A stretch of DNA of 64,000 bases from Elizabethkingia occulta (GTDB lineage: Bacteria; Bacteroidota; Bacteroidia; Flavobacteriales; Weeksellaceae), in the NCBI RefSeq assembly GCF_002023715.1, contig NZ_MAHX01000007.1:124001-188000 (forward strand), given 5' to 3'. Numbering within the stretch: the first letter of the stretch is position 1; each line of letters starts with the position of its first letter. The notes below the pieces were generated by a model. It did no database searches and was not told where the DNA came from. It saw only the letters and a list, made by a program, of their open reading frames with translations. This document shows, one piece after another, positions 7,953 through 16,422 of this stretch. Position numbers and translations under genes: made by a program.

Positions 7953-9797
7953 ATGAGCTTAGTAAGCAGGGAAGACCTTATTAAGGCCGTCGGACTGGAT
8001 AAAATCGGATTTCTGAAGAAACCGGTAGCATCCACTATGATGAATATTGTCCAAATCAATAAACTGAATAAACTATACGATAAATTAAAAGACAAGGAAG
8101 GAAAAGATTTTTTTGAATCTTATCTGAATGAACTGAATGTAAAATATCTGGTGTTTGCTGAAGATTTGGCTAAAGTACCGAAAACAGGACCTTTTATACT
8201 AGTGTCTAACCATCCGCTGGGGGCATTGGACGGAATCCTGATGACTAAGATTATTTCTGAAATCAGACCGGATTTCAAAATTATGGGGAATTTTCTGCTG
8301 TCTAAAATTCAGCCGATGAGCCCTTATGTAATTCCTGTAAACCCTTTTGAAGGCCGTAAAGAAGCTTTCAGTAGCCTGAATGGTATGCGTGCAGCTATGA
8401 AGCATCTGGAAGAAGGTGGCTGCTTTGGGGTATTTCCTGCAGGAGAAGTTTCCAACAGAAACAACAGATATAACGAAATTTTGGATAAGGACTGGGAATC
8501 TCCGATCCTTAAACTGATTCAACGAATGAATGTACCGGTAATTCCGATGTACTTTCATGCTAAAAACAGCCGTATGTTTTATAATATGGCAAAAATTCAT
8601 CCTGATTTGCAAACAGTAATGTTGCCTTCAGAGATGATGAACAAGCGCGAAAAGCCGATTAAAATAAGAATAGGGAAACCTATTTTACCTAAGATATCAA
8701 AAGAGTATGAGACACCTGAGGAATTAGGTGAATTTTTAAAGAATAAGGTTTACATGATGAAATCTTATTTTGACAAGAGAAAACGTGTAACGGATTATCT
8801 GAAAATACCAAACCTTAGCAGTAAATTTCAGTTGAATCAGGATGAACATGTTGTTCATAATATTATATCTGAGACCAGTAAAGAACATCTGGTAGATGAG
8901 ATTAAACATCTGAGAAATATCGACGGAAAATTGCTTTTTGCAAATGGCGATTATGAGATTTATTTTGCTAATGCTGATGAGATTCCTTTTGTAATGAGGG
9001 AAATCGGCAGACAAAGAGAACTTACCTTCCGCGATGTAGGAGAAGGGACTAATATGCCATTTGATCTGGATGAATACGACAAACATTACCATCACTTATT
9101 CCTTTGGGATAAAGGTGAAGAAAAACTTGCAGGTGCTTACCGTATGGCACTGGGAGTAGAGGTAATGAAGAAATATGGTATTAACGGATTCTATACCAGC
9201 TCACTTTTCGATTTTGATCAGGAATTACAGCCTTTCTTCCGTAAGGTAATTGAAATGGGAAGGGCTTATGTAATGAAAGATTACCAACAAAAACCTTTAC
9301 CACTTTTCTTATTATGGCGTGGTATTGTACATGTATGTCTGAGAAATCCTGAACATAAGTTTTTGATGGGTGGTGTAAGTATCAGTAATAAATTCTCTGA
9401 TTTCAGTAAAACACTGATGATAGAATTTATGCGTTCCCATTATTATGACTCTGTAGTAGCACAATATATTCATCCTAAAAACGAGTATAAAGTGAGACTT
9501 AAAGAGCGTGATAAGTTAATGTTCTTTGAAGGTCTGGATAATGACCTGAACAAGTTTGATAAGCTTATGGACGATTTCGAGCCTGAAATGCGTATGCCTG
9601 TATTAATCAAGAAATACATCAAACAGAATGCGAAGGTTATATCTTTCAATGTAGACCCTAACTTCAATGATGCTATAGATGGGCTAATGTATATCCGAAT
9701 CAGTGATCTTCCGGAAAGTACTATTAAGCCTGTTTTAGAGGAAATGAGTGAATATTATAAAAATTTAGGAGAAAAAAAATGTACTGATAATCAGTAA
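7953..9797 (+). CDS. Fused PlsC-like acyltransferase/GNAT acyltransferase (OlsF-type)
   Basis: A 614-residue two-domain protein. The N-terminal half (about 65-260) is a lysophospholipid-acyltransferase-like domain with NHPLGALD at 86-93 and FPAGEVS further on. The C-terminal half (about 320-510) is GNAT/hemolysin-like (GAYRMALG and the following fold). This order is that of OlsF, known from Flavobacterium and Serratia, where the C-terminal domain N-acylates ornithine and the N-terminal domain O-acylates lyso-ornithine lipid. The likely product is therefore ornithine or a related aminolipid of the membranes. The family assignment is strong; the exact amino-acid substrate is inferred. It starts 6 nt after the aspartate kinase stop codon. 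Confidence 0.78.
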   Translation: MSLVSREDLIKAVGLDKIGFLKKPVASTMMNIVQINKLNKLYDKLKDKEGKDFFESYLNELNVKYLVFAEDLAKVPKTGPFILVSNHPLGALDGILMTKIISEIRPDFKIMGNFLLSKIQPMSPYVIPVNPFEGRKEAFSSLNGMRAAMKHLEEGGCFGVFPAGEVSNRNNRYNEILDKDWESPILKLIQRMNVPVIPMYFHAKNSRMFYNMAKIHPDLQTVMLPSEMMNKREKPIKIRIGKPILPKISKEYETPEELGEFLKNKVYMMKSYFDKRKRVTDYLKIPNLSSKFQLNQDEHVVHNIISETSKEHLVDEIKHLRNIDGKLLFANGDYEIYFANADEIPFVMREIGRQRELTFRDVGEGTNMPFDLDEYDKHYHHLFLWDKGEEKLAGAYRMALGVEVMKKYGINGFYTSSLFDFDQELQPFFRKVIEMGRAYVMKDYQQKPLPLFLLWRGIVHVCLRNPEHKFLMGGVSISNKFSDFSKTLMIEFMRSHYYDSVVAQYIHPKNEYKVRLKERDKLMFFEGLDNDLNKFDKLMDDFEPEMRMPVLIKKYIKQNAKVISFNVDPNFNDAIDGLMYIRISDLPESTIKPVLEEMSEYYKNLGEKKCTDNQ

Positions 9798-9833
9798 TGT
9801 CATACATCTCTTCAAAAAAAGTAATAAAAAAAC

Positions 9834-9864
9834 TTGCATGGTATATATAATGTATGTACTTTTG
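9834..9864 (+). promoter_or_regulatory. Promoter of tRNA-Phe copy 1
   Basis: TTG at 9834-9836 and TACTTTTG at 9857-9864, separated by 20 nt, match the Bacteroidetes consensus. The same arrangement precedes copy 2, with similar flanking bases (CTTGCAT...TTTTGCA). Confidence 0.8.
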
Positions 9865-9907
9865 CATCACTAAAAAACAACGATATAATCGGGGTTTTAA
9901 AGTGAAT

Positions 9908-9980
9908 GGTTTCTTAGCTCAGTTGGTAGAGCAATGGATTGAAAATCCATGTGTCCCTGGTTCGATTCCTGGAGAAACCA
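9908..9980 (+). tRNA. tRNA-Phe (GAA), copy 1
   Basis: A 73-nt cloverleaf. Acceptor GGTTTCT pairs with AGAAACC, the D arm contains AGCTCAGTTGGTAGAGC, the anticodon stem ATGGA/TCCAT encloses loop TTGAAAA with anticodon GAA, and the T arm contains GGTTCGATTCC. The discriminator is A and CCA is not encoded. It is identical to the copy at 10548. Confidence 0.98.
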
Positions 9981-9982
9981 CA

Positions 9983-10014
9983 AAAGCCACCTAATAAGGT
10001 GGCTTTTTTGTTTT
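9983..10014 (+). terminator. Terminator of tRNA-Phe copy 1
   Basis: Stem AAAGCCACC/GGTGGCTTT with a short loop, followed by TTTTTGTTTTT. Confidence 0.88.
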
Positions 10015-10198
10015 TAATAGTACATACTCCATTCAGATAATTTTATTAAAAGTATTGGATCAGGTGCAAAATCTGGGGACTAAGCAAAAAGTTTGGTTAA
10101 TCTGAATAGAAAAAAAGCTCTATCCTTTACACCTCTGATCTGTATTCTGAAGTTTTTGATTTTTTATCTGAATGAGATTCACTTTCTTTATTAAGATA

Positions 10199-10383
10199 GC
10201 GTTCCTCCGGAACGCCCTGAATTTTCATAAATTATAATCTATGGAGATAAAGCTCCTGACGGAGCTCCTCATTCATTATGATGAACTTAATTTCATAATA
10301 CAAGAAATCAGAAAAATGCTCCGGAGGAGCCTAATCTGTGTAAAAGACAGGTGTATCAGAAAGTATGTATTCCGGAGGAATAC
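10199..10383. repeat. Cluster of four GGA-type palindromes
   Basis: Four short hairpins lie within 185 bp: GCGTTCC-TCC-GGAACGC (10199-10215), AGCTCC-TGAC-GGAGCT (10251-10266), GCTCC-GGA-GGAGC (10318-10330) and GTATTCC-GGA-GGAATAC (10367-10383). All share a TCC...GGA core at the top of the stem, while the stem bases differ but remain complementary, which suggests selection for structure. A 69-codon ORF across the cluster (10241-10450) looks fortuitous. The region 10015-10198 holds nothing else that I recognise. Confidence 0.6.
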
Positions 10384-10478
10384 TATCTCACAGCATGAAT
10401 ATTTTCTCTGTACCTCCCCAGAAAATGTAACTGATCCTTTATTTGATTAATTTAGATCAACTAATTATTATAAAAAGC

Positions 10479-10509
10479 TTGCATAATATAGATAATATGT
10501 GTATTTTTG
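10479..10509 (+). promoter_or_regulatory. Promoter of tRNA-Phe copy 2
   Basis: TTG at 10479-10481 and TATTTTTG at 10502-10509, spaced 20 nt, as in copy 1. Confidence 0.8.
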
Positions 10510-10547
10510 CACCACTTTAAAAACGGAATTATACGTTTTATAGTAAT

Positions 10548-10620
10548 GGTTTCTTAGCTCAGTTGGTAGAGCAATGGATTGAAAATCCATGTGTCCCTGG
10601 TTCGATTCCTGGAGAAACCA
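10548..10620 (+). tRNA. tRNA-Phe (GAA), copy 2
   Basis: Its 73 nt are identical to the gene at 9908, with the same anticodon loop and no encoded CCA. It has its own promoter and terminator, so both copies look functional. Only the tRNA and short flanks are conserved; the segment between the copies is not duplicated. Confidence 0.98.
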
Positions 10621-10621
10621 C

Positions 10622-10652
10622 AAAAACCGCCTTACCAGGTGGTTTTTTTGTT
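10622..10652 (+). terminator. Terminator of tRNA-Phe copy 2
   Basis: Stem ACCGCCT/AGGTGGT (one G-T pair) with loop TACC, followed by TTTTTGTTTT. Confidence 0.82.
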
Positions 10653-10792
10653 TTATAAGTATGTTGGGGGAAATTCCCCAAAAAGAGGAAAAGATTGTAA
10701 TATGTTTGTTATTTAAAACAGTTCTAAATAAATTACTTTTATTTCACTTTTGTATCTTAAAAATTAATACCTTAGCACTTAAATTAAATTAA

Positions 10793-11674
10793 ATGGGAAT
10801 AATCCTCAAGCCGATTGATGTTGTAGACGACATTTCTCAGGAAGATTTTCGTGAAAAATACCTGAAGCCGCGTAAGCCTGTGGTTATAAAAAATATGGCT
10901 AAAAAATGGCCCGCGTACCAAAAGTGGACCATGGATTATGTAAAAGAAGTAGTAGGGGACGTAACAGTTCCTTTATATGATAGCTCTAAAGCGGATCCTG
11001 CAGCTCCAATCAATGCATCTGCTGCAGAAATGAAGTTCGGTGATTATATAGATCTTATTCAGCGTGAACCAACAGATCTAAGAATCTTCTTCTTTGATCC
11101 TATAAAATTTGCTCCGAAACTGCTAAACGATTATATCTCTCCTAAAGATCTTATGGGAGGTTTTCTGGATAAATACCCAAGTATGTTTTTTGGAGGAAAA
11201 GGCTCAGTAACTTTCCTGCATTATGATATTGATATGCCACATATTTTCCATACGCATTTTAACGGAAGAAAGCATGTGATGCTTTTTGAATACAAATGGA
11301 AAGACCGTCTGTATCAGATTCCGTATGCAACTTATGCATTGGAAGATTATGATATAGAAAATCCTGATTTCGAAAAATTCCCGGCATTAGACGGAATTGA
11401 AGGAATAGAATGTTTCCTGGAGCATGGTGATACCTTGTTTATGCCAACCGGATGGTGGCACTGGATGAAATATCTGGACGGATCTTTCTCTATTTCGCTT
11501 CGTGCATGGGATAAGAGTTGGGCAATAAAAGCACACTCCCTATGGAATCTTACTGTACAACGTAAATTTGATAACTTTATGAAGTCCCGTTACAAAAAGA
11601 GGTATATGGACTGGAAAGAAAAGAAAGCGATTAAAAGAGCTAATGAGGCACTGAGAAAAGGATTGCCTAAATAG
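10793..11674 (+). CDS. Cupin-like (JmjC/FIH-type) Fe(II)/2-oxoglutarate oxygenase
   Basis: A 293-residue cytoplasmic protein of the cupin_8/JmjC group. The double-stranded beta-helix carries the facial-triad motif HYD (H143, D145) and a distal histidine in PTGWWHW (H223). The N-terminal segment RKPVVIKNMAKKWPA matches the usual start of such hydroxylases. The family includes protein and tRNA hydroxylases, so the reaction is probably an Fe(II)- and 2-oxoglutarate-dependent hydroxylation; the substrate is unknown. The C-terminal ~45 residues are strongly basic (KKRYMDWKEKKAIKRA), which could indicate RNA or acidic-protein contact. A terminator follows, so the gene appears monocistronic. Confidence 0.82.
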   Translation: MGIILKPIDVVDDISQEDFREKYLKPRKPVVIKNMAKKWPAYQKWTMDYVKEVVGDVTVPLYDSSKADPAAPINASAAEMKFGDYIDLIQREPTDLRIFFFDPIKFAPKLLNDYISPKDLMGGFLDKYPSMFFGGKGSVTFLHYDIDMPHIFHTHFNGRKHVMLFEYKWKDRLYQIPYATYALEDYDIENPDFEKFPALDGIEGIECFLEHGDTLFMPTGWWHWMKYLDGSFSISLRAWDKSWAIKAHSLWNLTVQRKFDNFMKSRYKKRYMDWKEKKAIKRANEALRKGLPK

Positions 11675-11695
11675 TGTAAATAGATATTTTTAAAC

Positions 11696-11726
11696 AAAGC
11701 CGGAAGATTTTCTTCCGGCTTTGTTT
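11696..11726 (+). terminator. Terminator after the cupin-like gene
   Basis: Stem AAAGCCGGAAGA/TCTTCCGGCTTT with a 3-nt loop, followed by GTTT. Confidence 0.85.
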
Positions 11727-11814
11727 ATGAATAATTAAATTATAATTTGAATTTATATCTAATTATTCAGAATTTATTTAAATTGCATCATCAACTTTTT
11801 AATATTTAGTGTAA

Positions 11815-12531
11815 ATGTTTGAAAAACTAATCGACAGCTTCGAGAAACTTTGTTTACAGATTATTATCGAGATACTACTGGTTCCGGTAACTATTTTTAA
11901 ATTGTTTCAGAAGCCCGCCCGATGTTATGATCTTTCAGTACACGAAATGGAGAAAGAGGAAACGGAACGTTTTAAAGATTACCTTTCACCAATAAAATTA
12001 TCAGTTTATACATCTGTTATCGTTTCAATATTGTTAATGGATTATGGAGGCGAACAAAATTTTGTTTCCAGAATTAAAGGGGTAAGCATGGTAGAGAAAG
12101 CTTTGTTTATCTTTCTGATCAATAATTTCACAGCTGTTTTATTTAGTGTTGTTCTGCTTTGGTATAAAAGAGAAAAAGTTAACACAACAACCTTCCGGAC
12201 GCTTTTATTTTCTTTTATATATACCACTGTTTATACTTCAACACCTGCTTTTTTATTTACTTTCTCAATGATGTTTCTGGGGCAAACCGCAAATGTAGAT
12301 GAGTACATACAACACTTTAATATAGCTGGCAGTATAGGAATAAAGGAATATTCATTTCTTATTATTTGCTTAATAACTGTAATTATTGGGGGATTTGGTG
12401 TAATTAATTTAGTCAGAGCACTGCATCATATTCTTAAAGAAAACTTCCGGTATCACCCATATATTGTCTGGTTTTTCACTTTACTTTTCTTTTTGATCCA
12501 GTTATTTTATACAATGGAATTTGTAGGATAA
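11815..12531 (+). CDS. Integral membrane protein of unknown function
   Basis: A 238-residue protein with about five hydrophobic spans (around residues 13-30, 62-80, 95-115, 125-155, 175-200 and the C-terminal WFFTLLFFLIQLFYTM). The N-terminal ~50 residues form a polar amphipathic segment ending in an acidic patch (HEMEKEETERF). The layout resembles Yip1/DUF3667-type small membrane proteins but I cannot place it in a family. It stands alone between two terminators. Confidence 0.65.
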   Translation: MFEKLIDSFEKLCLQIIIEILLVPVTIFKLFQKPARCYDLSVHEMEKEETERFKDYLSPIKLSVYTSVIVSILLMDYGGEQNFVSRIKGVSMVEKALFIFLINNFTAVLFSVVLLWYKREKVNTTTFRTLLFSFIYTTVYTSTPAFLFTFSMMFLGQTANVDEYIQHFNIAGSIGIKEYSFLIICLITVIIGGFGVINLVRALHHILKENFRYHPYIVWFFTLLFFLIQLFYTMEFVG

Positions 12532-12652
12532 GTTATTTAACAGAATCATTATATTTTATTCATACAGACCTCCGGAATGTCATAAATGATCAGAAGTTGT
12601 ATTTTTGTAAAGAATATACAAGTACGAAGTGATCTTAAATGATGGAATTTAT

Positions 12653-12709
12653 GTGTTTTAGCTAGGAAATTGATCTTATTGATTTCTTAGCTAAAACACT
12701 TTCTTTTTT
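12653..12709 (+). terminator. Long-stem terminator
   Basis: An 18-bp arm GTGTTTTAGCTAGGAAAT (12653-12670) pairs, with one mismatch, with ATTTCTTAGCTAAAACAC (12682-12699) and is followed by TTTCTTTTTT. It lies 120 bp after the membrane-protein gene and about 100 bp before the lipoprotein at 12808. Confidence 0.75.
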
Positions 12710-12807
12710 GTGATTGTAAGGGAACTTGAAATATTGCCTCATATATTTATAAAGCAGTTTACAGGACTTGTTTTTCAGAAGAAAATTAAAAATAAAATAC
12801 AAATTAA

Positions 12808-14466
12808 ATGATAGAAAAACTACTTGTGAAATCTGTAATAACCGGTGGTGTGTTGTTCTCTTTATTATCGTGCAGAAGCTCGGGCGAGGCAATAACTACA
12901 GGTGAAACCAATGTAAGAATTAATCTTTTAGGCAGTGGCTTTAGCCAGGAAGGAACTTTAGGGGGACAGGCTGCAACAAAGCATTTGAAACTAAATGATA
13001 GCAGACAACAACAGGAGCTGGCGCTTAATGATGATTATAAGTTGGTCGCAGTTCTGTCTCCTGATAATTCTCAGCCATTAAATGCTTCCCTACAAGCTGC
13101 TACACCTCCTCTTAAGGACACTAATAATCTTGGCTATGGTATTAAATACAAAGTTGTTGTATATGACGGAAATGGCCGCCATATAACCGAAAAAGATTAT
13201 GTGAGCGGAGATGAACGAAATGCGGCTCCTATTACCGGACTCAATGGCGGATATACTTATACATTTGTGGTTTATTCAACAGGATCGAAAACCATTGTGC
13301 CATCTGTTACTTATCCGGATCAGGCTAATAAAACATTGGCAACAGCTTCTGTAGAAGAGATACCGGGAAGTAGTGATCTTATGTATTTTTCCAAAACTAT
13401 GGAGATTACGGGAAACAATACCAACTATCTGGATGTTGTATTTTCTCATCAGTTTAGTCAGGTTACCGTCTATCTGGATGCTACACCAACACAGTGGTAT
13501 AATATTACGAATCTGGAGGAGGTCAGTATATCTCCACATTATGATAAAGCAAAAATGCTAATGACAGATGGTAGTATAATATCGGAGCAACCAGCCGCAA
13601 AGGGAAGTATTGTTTCTTTTCCGCTCCTAAGTGCCAAAAGCGTAAAAGCTGATCCTGTCTATATCAATACCAATAAAGTGACTGATGGTATTTTCAGAAT
13701 TAAAACTATTCTTATGACGCATCAGAATGATGCACCTGTCAGCTTGCAGAATATTGCCTTGAATGATCTGAAAATAACTCCGGGAGTGAAATATAATCTG
13801 AAAATTACCCTTCAGCCTAATGATAAATACCTTTTTTACAGAGGATATCAAGCCGTGCGTCTAAGTGGTATGATCTGGATGCGCCATAATCTTGGAGCGG
13901 ATATGATGGCAAATCCGGATGTCCCTGCCCAACAGATTAATGGAGACTATTATCAGTTTGGTAAGAAAATGCCTGCAGCTAATGTAACGACACCTGCAAA
14001 TTCAATTTCGAAATGGGATATTAGTAGTGCTCCAAATGATGCCTGGAACTCAGGCAGCTTTTTGGTGGCGGTAAAAACAGCTAATGATCCATGCCCGGAT
14101 GGATGGCGTTTACCTACGAACAGAGAAATCAATGCTTTGGATAAAGGGACAAATAAATCGACAGTAGGAACAGTTCAGAATTCATCAACCAATTATTCTG
14201 CGGCAAAAGTCCTTACCAGTGTTTTTGATCCCACAATTAAAATGACTATCCCTTTTAGTGGGTACAGAAGTGCATCGGATGGTACATTGCTTTCCAGAGG
14301 TGAGAGAGGTGGATTCTGGAGTGCTACACCTAATTTTAGTAACACGACACAGGCAGTACAATGGGCACTGTATGATATGCATCCCGTTAATAGTAATTAT
14401 CCGTGGGCTACAAGGTCCGAAGCGGTATCTGTACGTTGTATAGCTACTTTTCCGCTGGACAGATAA
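12808..14466 (+). CDS. FISUMP-domain lipoprotein, fimbrillin-like N-terminus
   Basis: A 552-residue surface lipoprotein. The signal peptide ends at the lipobox SLLSC (Cys about residue 22), followed by a Ser/Gly linker. The middle region (about 30-340) has the Thr/Asn-rich beta pattern and the NYLDVVFSHQFSQVTVYLD segment of Bacteroidetes fimbrillin (Mfa-like) proteins. The C-terminal ~190 residues form a Fibrobacter succinogenes major paralogous domain: MIWMRHNLGAD, YYQFGKK, CPDGWRLPTNREINAL, FWSATP, VRCIA. It is probably a surface or adhesin-type protein anchored to the outer membrane. No fimbrial assembly gene is adjacent. The FISUMP call is firm; fimbrillin similarity is moderate. Confidence 0.75.
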   Translation: MIEKLLVKSVITGGVLFSLLSCRSSGEAITTGETNVRINLLGSGFSQEGTLGGQAATKHLKLNDSRQQQELALNDDYKLVAVLSPDNSQPLNASLQAATPPLKDTNNLGYGIKYKVVVYDGNGRHITEKDYVSGDERNAAPITGLNGGYTYTFVVYSTGSKTIVPSVTYPDQANKTLATASVEEIPGSSDLMYFSKTMEITGNNTNYLDVVFSHQFSQVTVYLDATPTQWYNITNLEEVSISPHYDKAKMLMTDGSIISEQPAAKGSIVSFPLLSAKSVKADPVYINTNKVTDGIFRIKTILMTHQNDAPVSLQNIALNDLKITPGVKYNLKITLQPNDKYLFYRGYQAVRLSGMIWMRHNLGADMMANPDVPAQQINGDYYQFGKKMPAANVTTPANSISKWDISSAPNDAWNSGSFLVAVKTANDPCPDGWRLPTNREINALDKGTNKSTVGTVQNSSTNYSAAKVLTSVFDPTIKMTIPFSGYRSASDGTLLSRGERGGFWSATPNFSNTTQAVQWALYDMHPVNSNYPWATRSEAVSVRCIATFPLDR

Positions 14467-14492
14467 GATTAAATATAGATGATTCTATAAGA

Positions 14493-14526
14493 GAAAGCAG
14501 TACAAAATGGTACTGCTTTCTTATTA
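14493..14526. terminator. Bidirectional terminator
   Basis: Perfect 11-bp stem GAAAGCAGTAC/GTACTGCTTTC with a 6-nt loop between two convergent genes. T-rich sequence follows on both strands. Confidence 0.82.
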
Positions 14527-14913
14527 TTTCATAGTATCGAGCACTGTTTTACTGTCTACAAACTGTTCGAATTTTATAATTTTACCATCCTTAAGGTGCC
14601 AAATATGGGTGACTCTCACGGAAAGTGGTTTATTGGTTTCTTTGTTTATTCCGGTATAGTTTCCAAAAGCCACAACTTTATCATCACTAGCCACATAATC
14701 TTCGGGTATGAATTTGTAATCGATCCATTCACTTCCCAAACGACTAAAGACATTCTTCGTAATTTCTTCCAGCCCGGTATATGTGCCACCGTAAGGGAAA
14801 CCCTTAGCTTCGGTCCACTGGATATTATCCGCAGCATGAGCTGCTAAAGCTTTTCCGTTTTCTTCTGAATTTTCGCCCTCATAGGTGCTTTTTACTATTT
14901 CTAAATTGGTCAT
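14524..14913 (-). CDS. NTF2-like/SnoaL-type protein
   Basis: A 129-residue single-domain protein of the NTF2-like superfamily, beginning MTNLEIVKSTYEG. The pattern AADNIQWTEAKGFPYGGTYTG followed by VFSRLG and the beta-rich end (VTHIWHLKDGKIIKFEQFVDS) is typical of SnoaL-like/ketosteroid-isomerase-related proteins. There is no signal peptide, so it is cytoplasmic. These domains serve as isomerases, hydrolases or binding proteins; function cannot be assigned. It overlaps the terminator at its 3' end. Confidence 0.78.
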   Translation of the reverse strand: MTNLEIVKSTYEGENSEENGKALAAHAADNIQWTEAKGFPYGGTYTGLEEITKNVFSRLGSEWIDYKFIPEDYVASDDKVVAFGNYTGINKETNKPLSVRVTHIWHLKDGKIIKFEQFVDSKTVLDTMK

Positions 14914-14972
14914 AGGATTGTCGATTTTTAAAGTTTAGTAGGAAATATTCTGTATCAACTATAGGTAAGTGG

Positions 14973-15545
14973 TTAATCAATAGTATTTGTTTTAGTGATT
15001 TTGAAGCTTCCGCTATAATCATCAAAAGTGATGTGGAAATTGGATAGATATAGCTTGTATAAGATGGTATATCTTATATTTAAAGGATGATCTCCAGGGT
15101 AAAATAAAAAAATATCTTTGTGTTTTTCTAAATATTTTTTTTCAAGATCTGAAAAACTATTTTTTATAATATTATCATCTATATGAAAAATAGGATATTT
15201 TCTTTTATTAGATATTTGATCAGATTTTAATACTGACTCTTGACAAAGGAGAGGTTTTAAAAAAGAATAATAGGTTTTGTATTCTTTTTTATAGTTATCA
15301 ACATAAATGTTATGTAGTTCTAATCCATTAGTTGCATAAATATTACCATTGTTTAATTTTACAAATACTAATTGAATTGCAGCAGAAGGGATAGCGGAAA
15401 TTACATTTGGGCTATTTTGCCTGTCAATTTCAGAAATTTCTCTAATAAATGTGTCATTAATTTGAACACGCGATTTAGAACAGGAAAACAATGTAAGTGT
15501 AAAAAATAATAAATATATATTGATTTTAAATTTTAAACAACTCAT
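14973..15545 (-). CDS. Lipoprotein, paralogue of the gene at 15722
   Basis: A 190-residue protein with signal peptide and lipobox (TLTLFSCSK, Cys about 22). It is related to the next gene upstream: both contain a FIRE/FIRK-type start, a conserved LE(L)H/YD-type middle segment and a near-C-terminal block (ILYKLYLSNFHITFDDYSG here, ILYKMFLEGYLISFNDYAG there). The two may be periplasmic immunity-like or surface proteins attached to the RHS locus; this is inferred only from position and duplication. Family not recognised. Confidence 0.65.
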   Translation of the reverse strand: MSCLKFKINIYLLFFTLTLFSCSKSRVQINDTFIREISEIDRQNSPNVISAIPSAAIQLVFVKLNNGNIYATNGLELHNIYVDNYKKEYKTYYSFLKPLLCQESVLKSDQISNKRKYPIFHIDDNIIKNSFSDLEKKYLEKHKDIFLFYPGDHPLNIRYTILYKLYLSNFHITFDDYSGSFKITKTNTID

Positions 15546-15631
15546 TATCAGTTTTTTTTAATATTGTAATACTTTTGATAAATATTTAAGAGTTACAAAA
15601 ATTCTTATAAAGTAAATATACTACATTGATA

Positions 15632-15699
15632 AACAATAAGCTGCCTAGGGAGCTTATTAGATATTTTGGATTAGTCACGAGCCAGAGGCTTGTGCTAGC
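15632..15699. repeat. Intergenic palindromic repeat, copy A
   Basis: About 68 bp similar to 16338-16408: AAGCTGCCT..., ATTAGATATTTTGGATTAG, then the imperfect palindrome CACGAGCCAGAGGCTTGTG. It sits between the two lipoprotein genes and looks like a REP-type interspersed repeat. Confidence 0.6.
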
Positions 15700-15721
15700 A
15701 AGAGAGAGCTTTTTTATGTTT

Positions 15722-16258
15722 TTAATATTTTTCAATAATATAATTTCCGGCATAATCATTAAAGCTTATCAGATAGCCTTCCAAAAACATTTTGTATAAT
15801 ATGGTTTGTGTATCATCAGCCGAAAGAATTTTAGGATAAAAATAATACTTTTCTTTACTTTCGTTTTGTTCAAAGTACTTTCCTATAACAGCCTCTGATG
15901 ATAGCTTCATAATATTAGGATTCACAGTAAAGGCTCCGTACTCGTATTTAGTAGCAATTGCAGATTTTAATTTAGATCTTTGATTTAAAACGTTATCTAA
16001 AAAAGTATAAAAATCTTTGGATTTATCTTCATAATTGCTATACCAATCATACAACTCTAGCACATTAGTTACAAATATCTTATTATTATCTAAACATACG
16101 TATAAATGGTTCGTTGCATTCTCAGGGATATTTAAAATATTTTTATTATCAATTTTTGCTAATTTCCTTATAAAACCTTCACTCACTATTTTCTTCTGGC
16201 ACGCAATTAAGAGTAAGGAGGTTATAATAAGAACCGAGATATAGTTAATAATCCTCAT
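15722..16258 (-). CDS. Lipoprotein, paralogue of the gene at 14973
   Basis: A 178-residue lipoprotein. The ATG at 16258 (MRIINYISVLI...) is preferred over the longer frame from 16315, because it places a clean signal peptide and lipobox (LLLIACQKK) at the start and the extra upstream residues come from repeat sequence. It shares several blocks with the gene at 14973, especially the C-terminal ISFNDYAGNYII. The pair is separated, and separated from the RHS/immunity genes, by copies of the same repeat, which suggests modular duplication. Function unknown. Confidence 0.65.
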   Translation of the reverse strand: MRIINYISVLIITSLLLIACQKKIVSEGFIRKLAKIDNKNILNIPENATNHLYVCLDNNKIFVTNVLELYDWYSNYEDKSKDFYTFLDNVLNQRSKLKSAIATKYEYGAFTVNPNIMKLSSEAVIGKYFEQNESKEKYYFYPKILSADDTQTILYKMFLEGYLISFNDYAGNYIIEKY

Positions 16259-16337
16259 AATTTTTTGTAATATATAATTTGGTATACGCCGGTGTAAGCG
16301 CCTCGCTCGTACCAATGTAAATATAACATATTAATAA

Positions 16338-16408
16338 AAACAAGCTGCCTGGAAAGGCAGCTCATTAAGATATTTTAGGTTAATCACGAGCCTGAGACTC
16401 GCGCTAAC
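16338..16408. repeat. Intergenic palindromic repeat, copy B
   Basis: Contains the hairpin AGCTGCCTGGAAAGGCAGCT, then ATTAAGATATTTTAGGTTAA and the imperfect palindrome CACGAGCCTGAGACTCGCGC. It is related to copy A at 15632. A shorter, inverted-looking relative (GTGTAAGCGCCTCGCTCGTAC) lies near 16292. It may also terminate the candidate immunity gene. Confidence 0.6.
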
Positions 16409-16422
16409 GTGGGGAATTTTGA

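Noticed and set aside
10241-10450. 69-codon ORF between the two tRNA-Phe genes
   Set aside because: It runs through the hairpin cluster, has no family pattern or signal, and its composition follows the palindromes. It is most likely fortuitous.
9908-10620. tRNA-Phe duplication as the ends of an intact integrative element
   Set aside because: Only 567 bp lie between the copies, with no integrase or other gene; at most it is a remnant.
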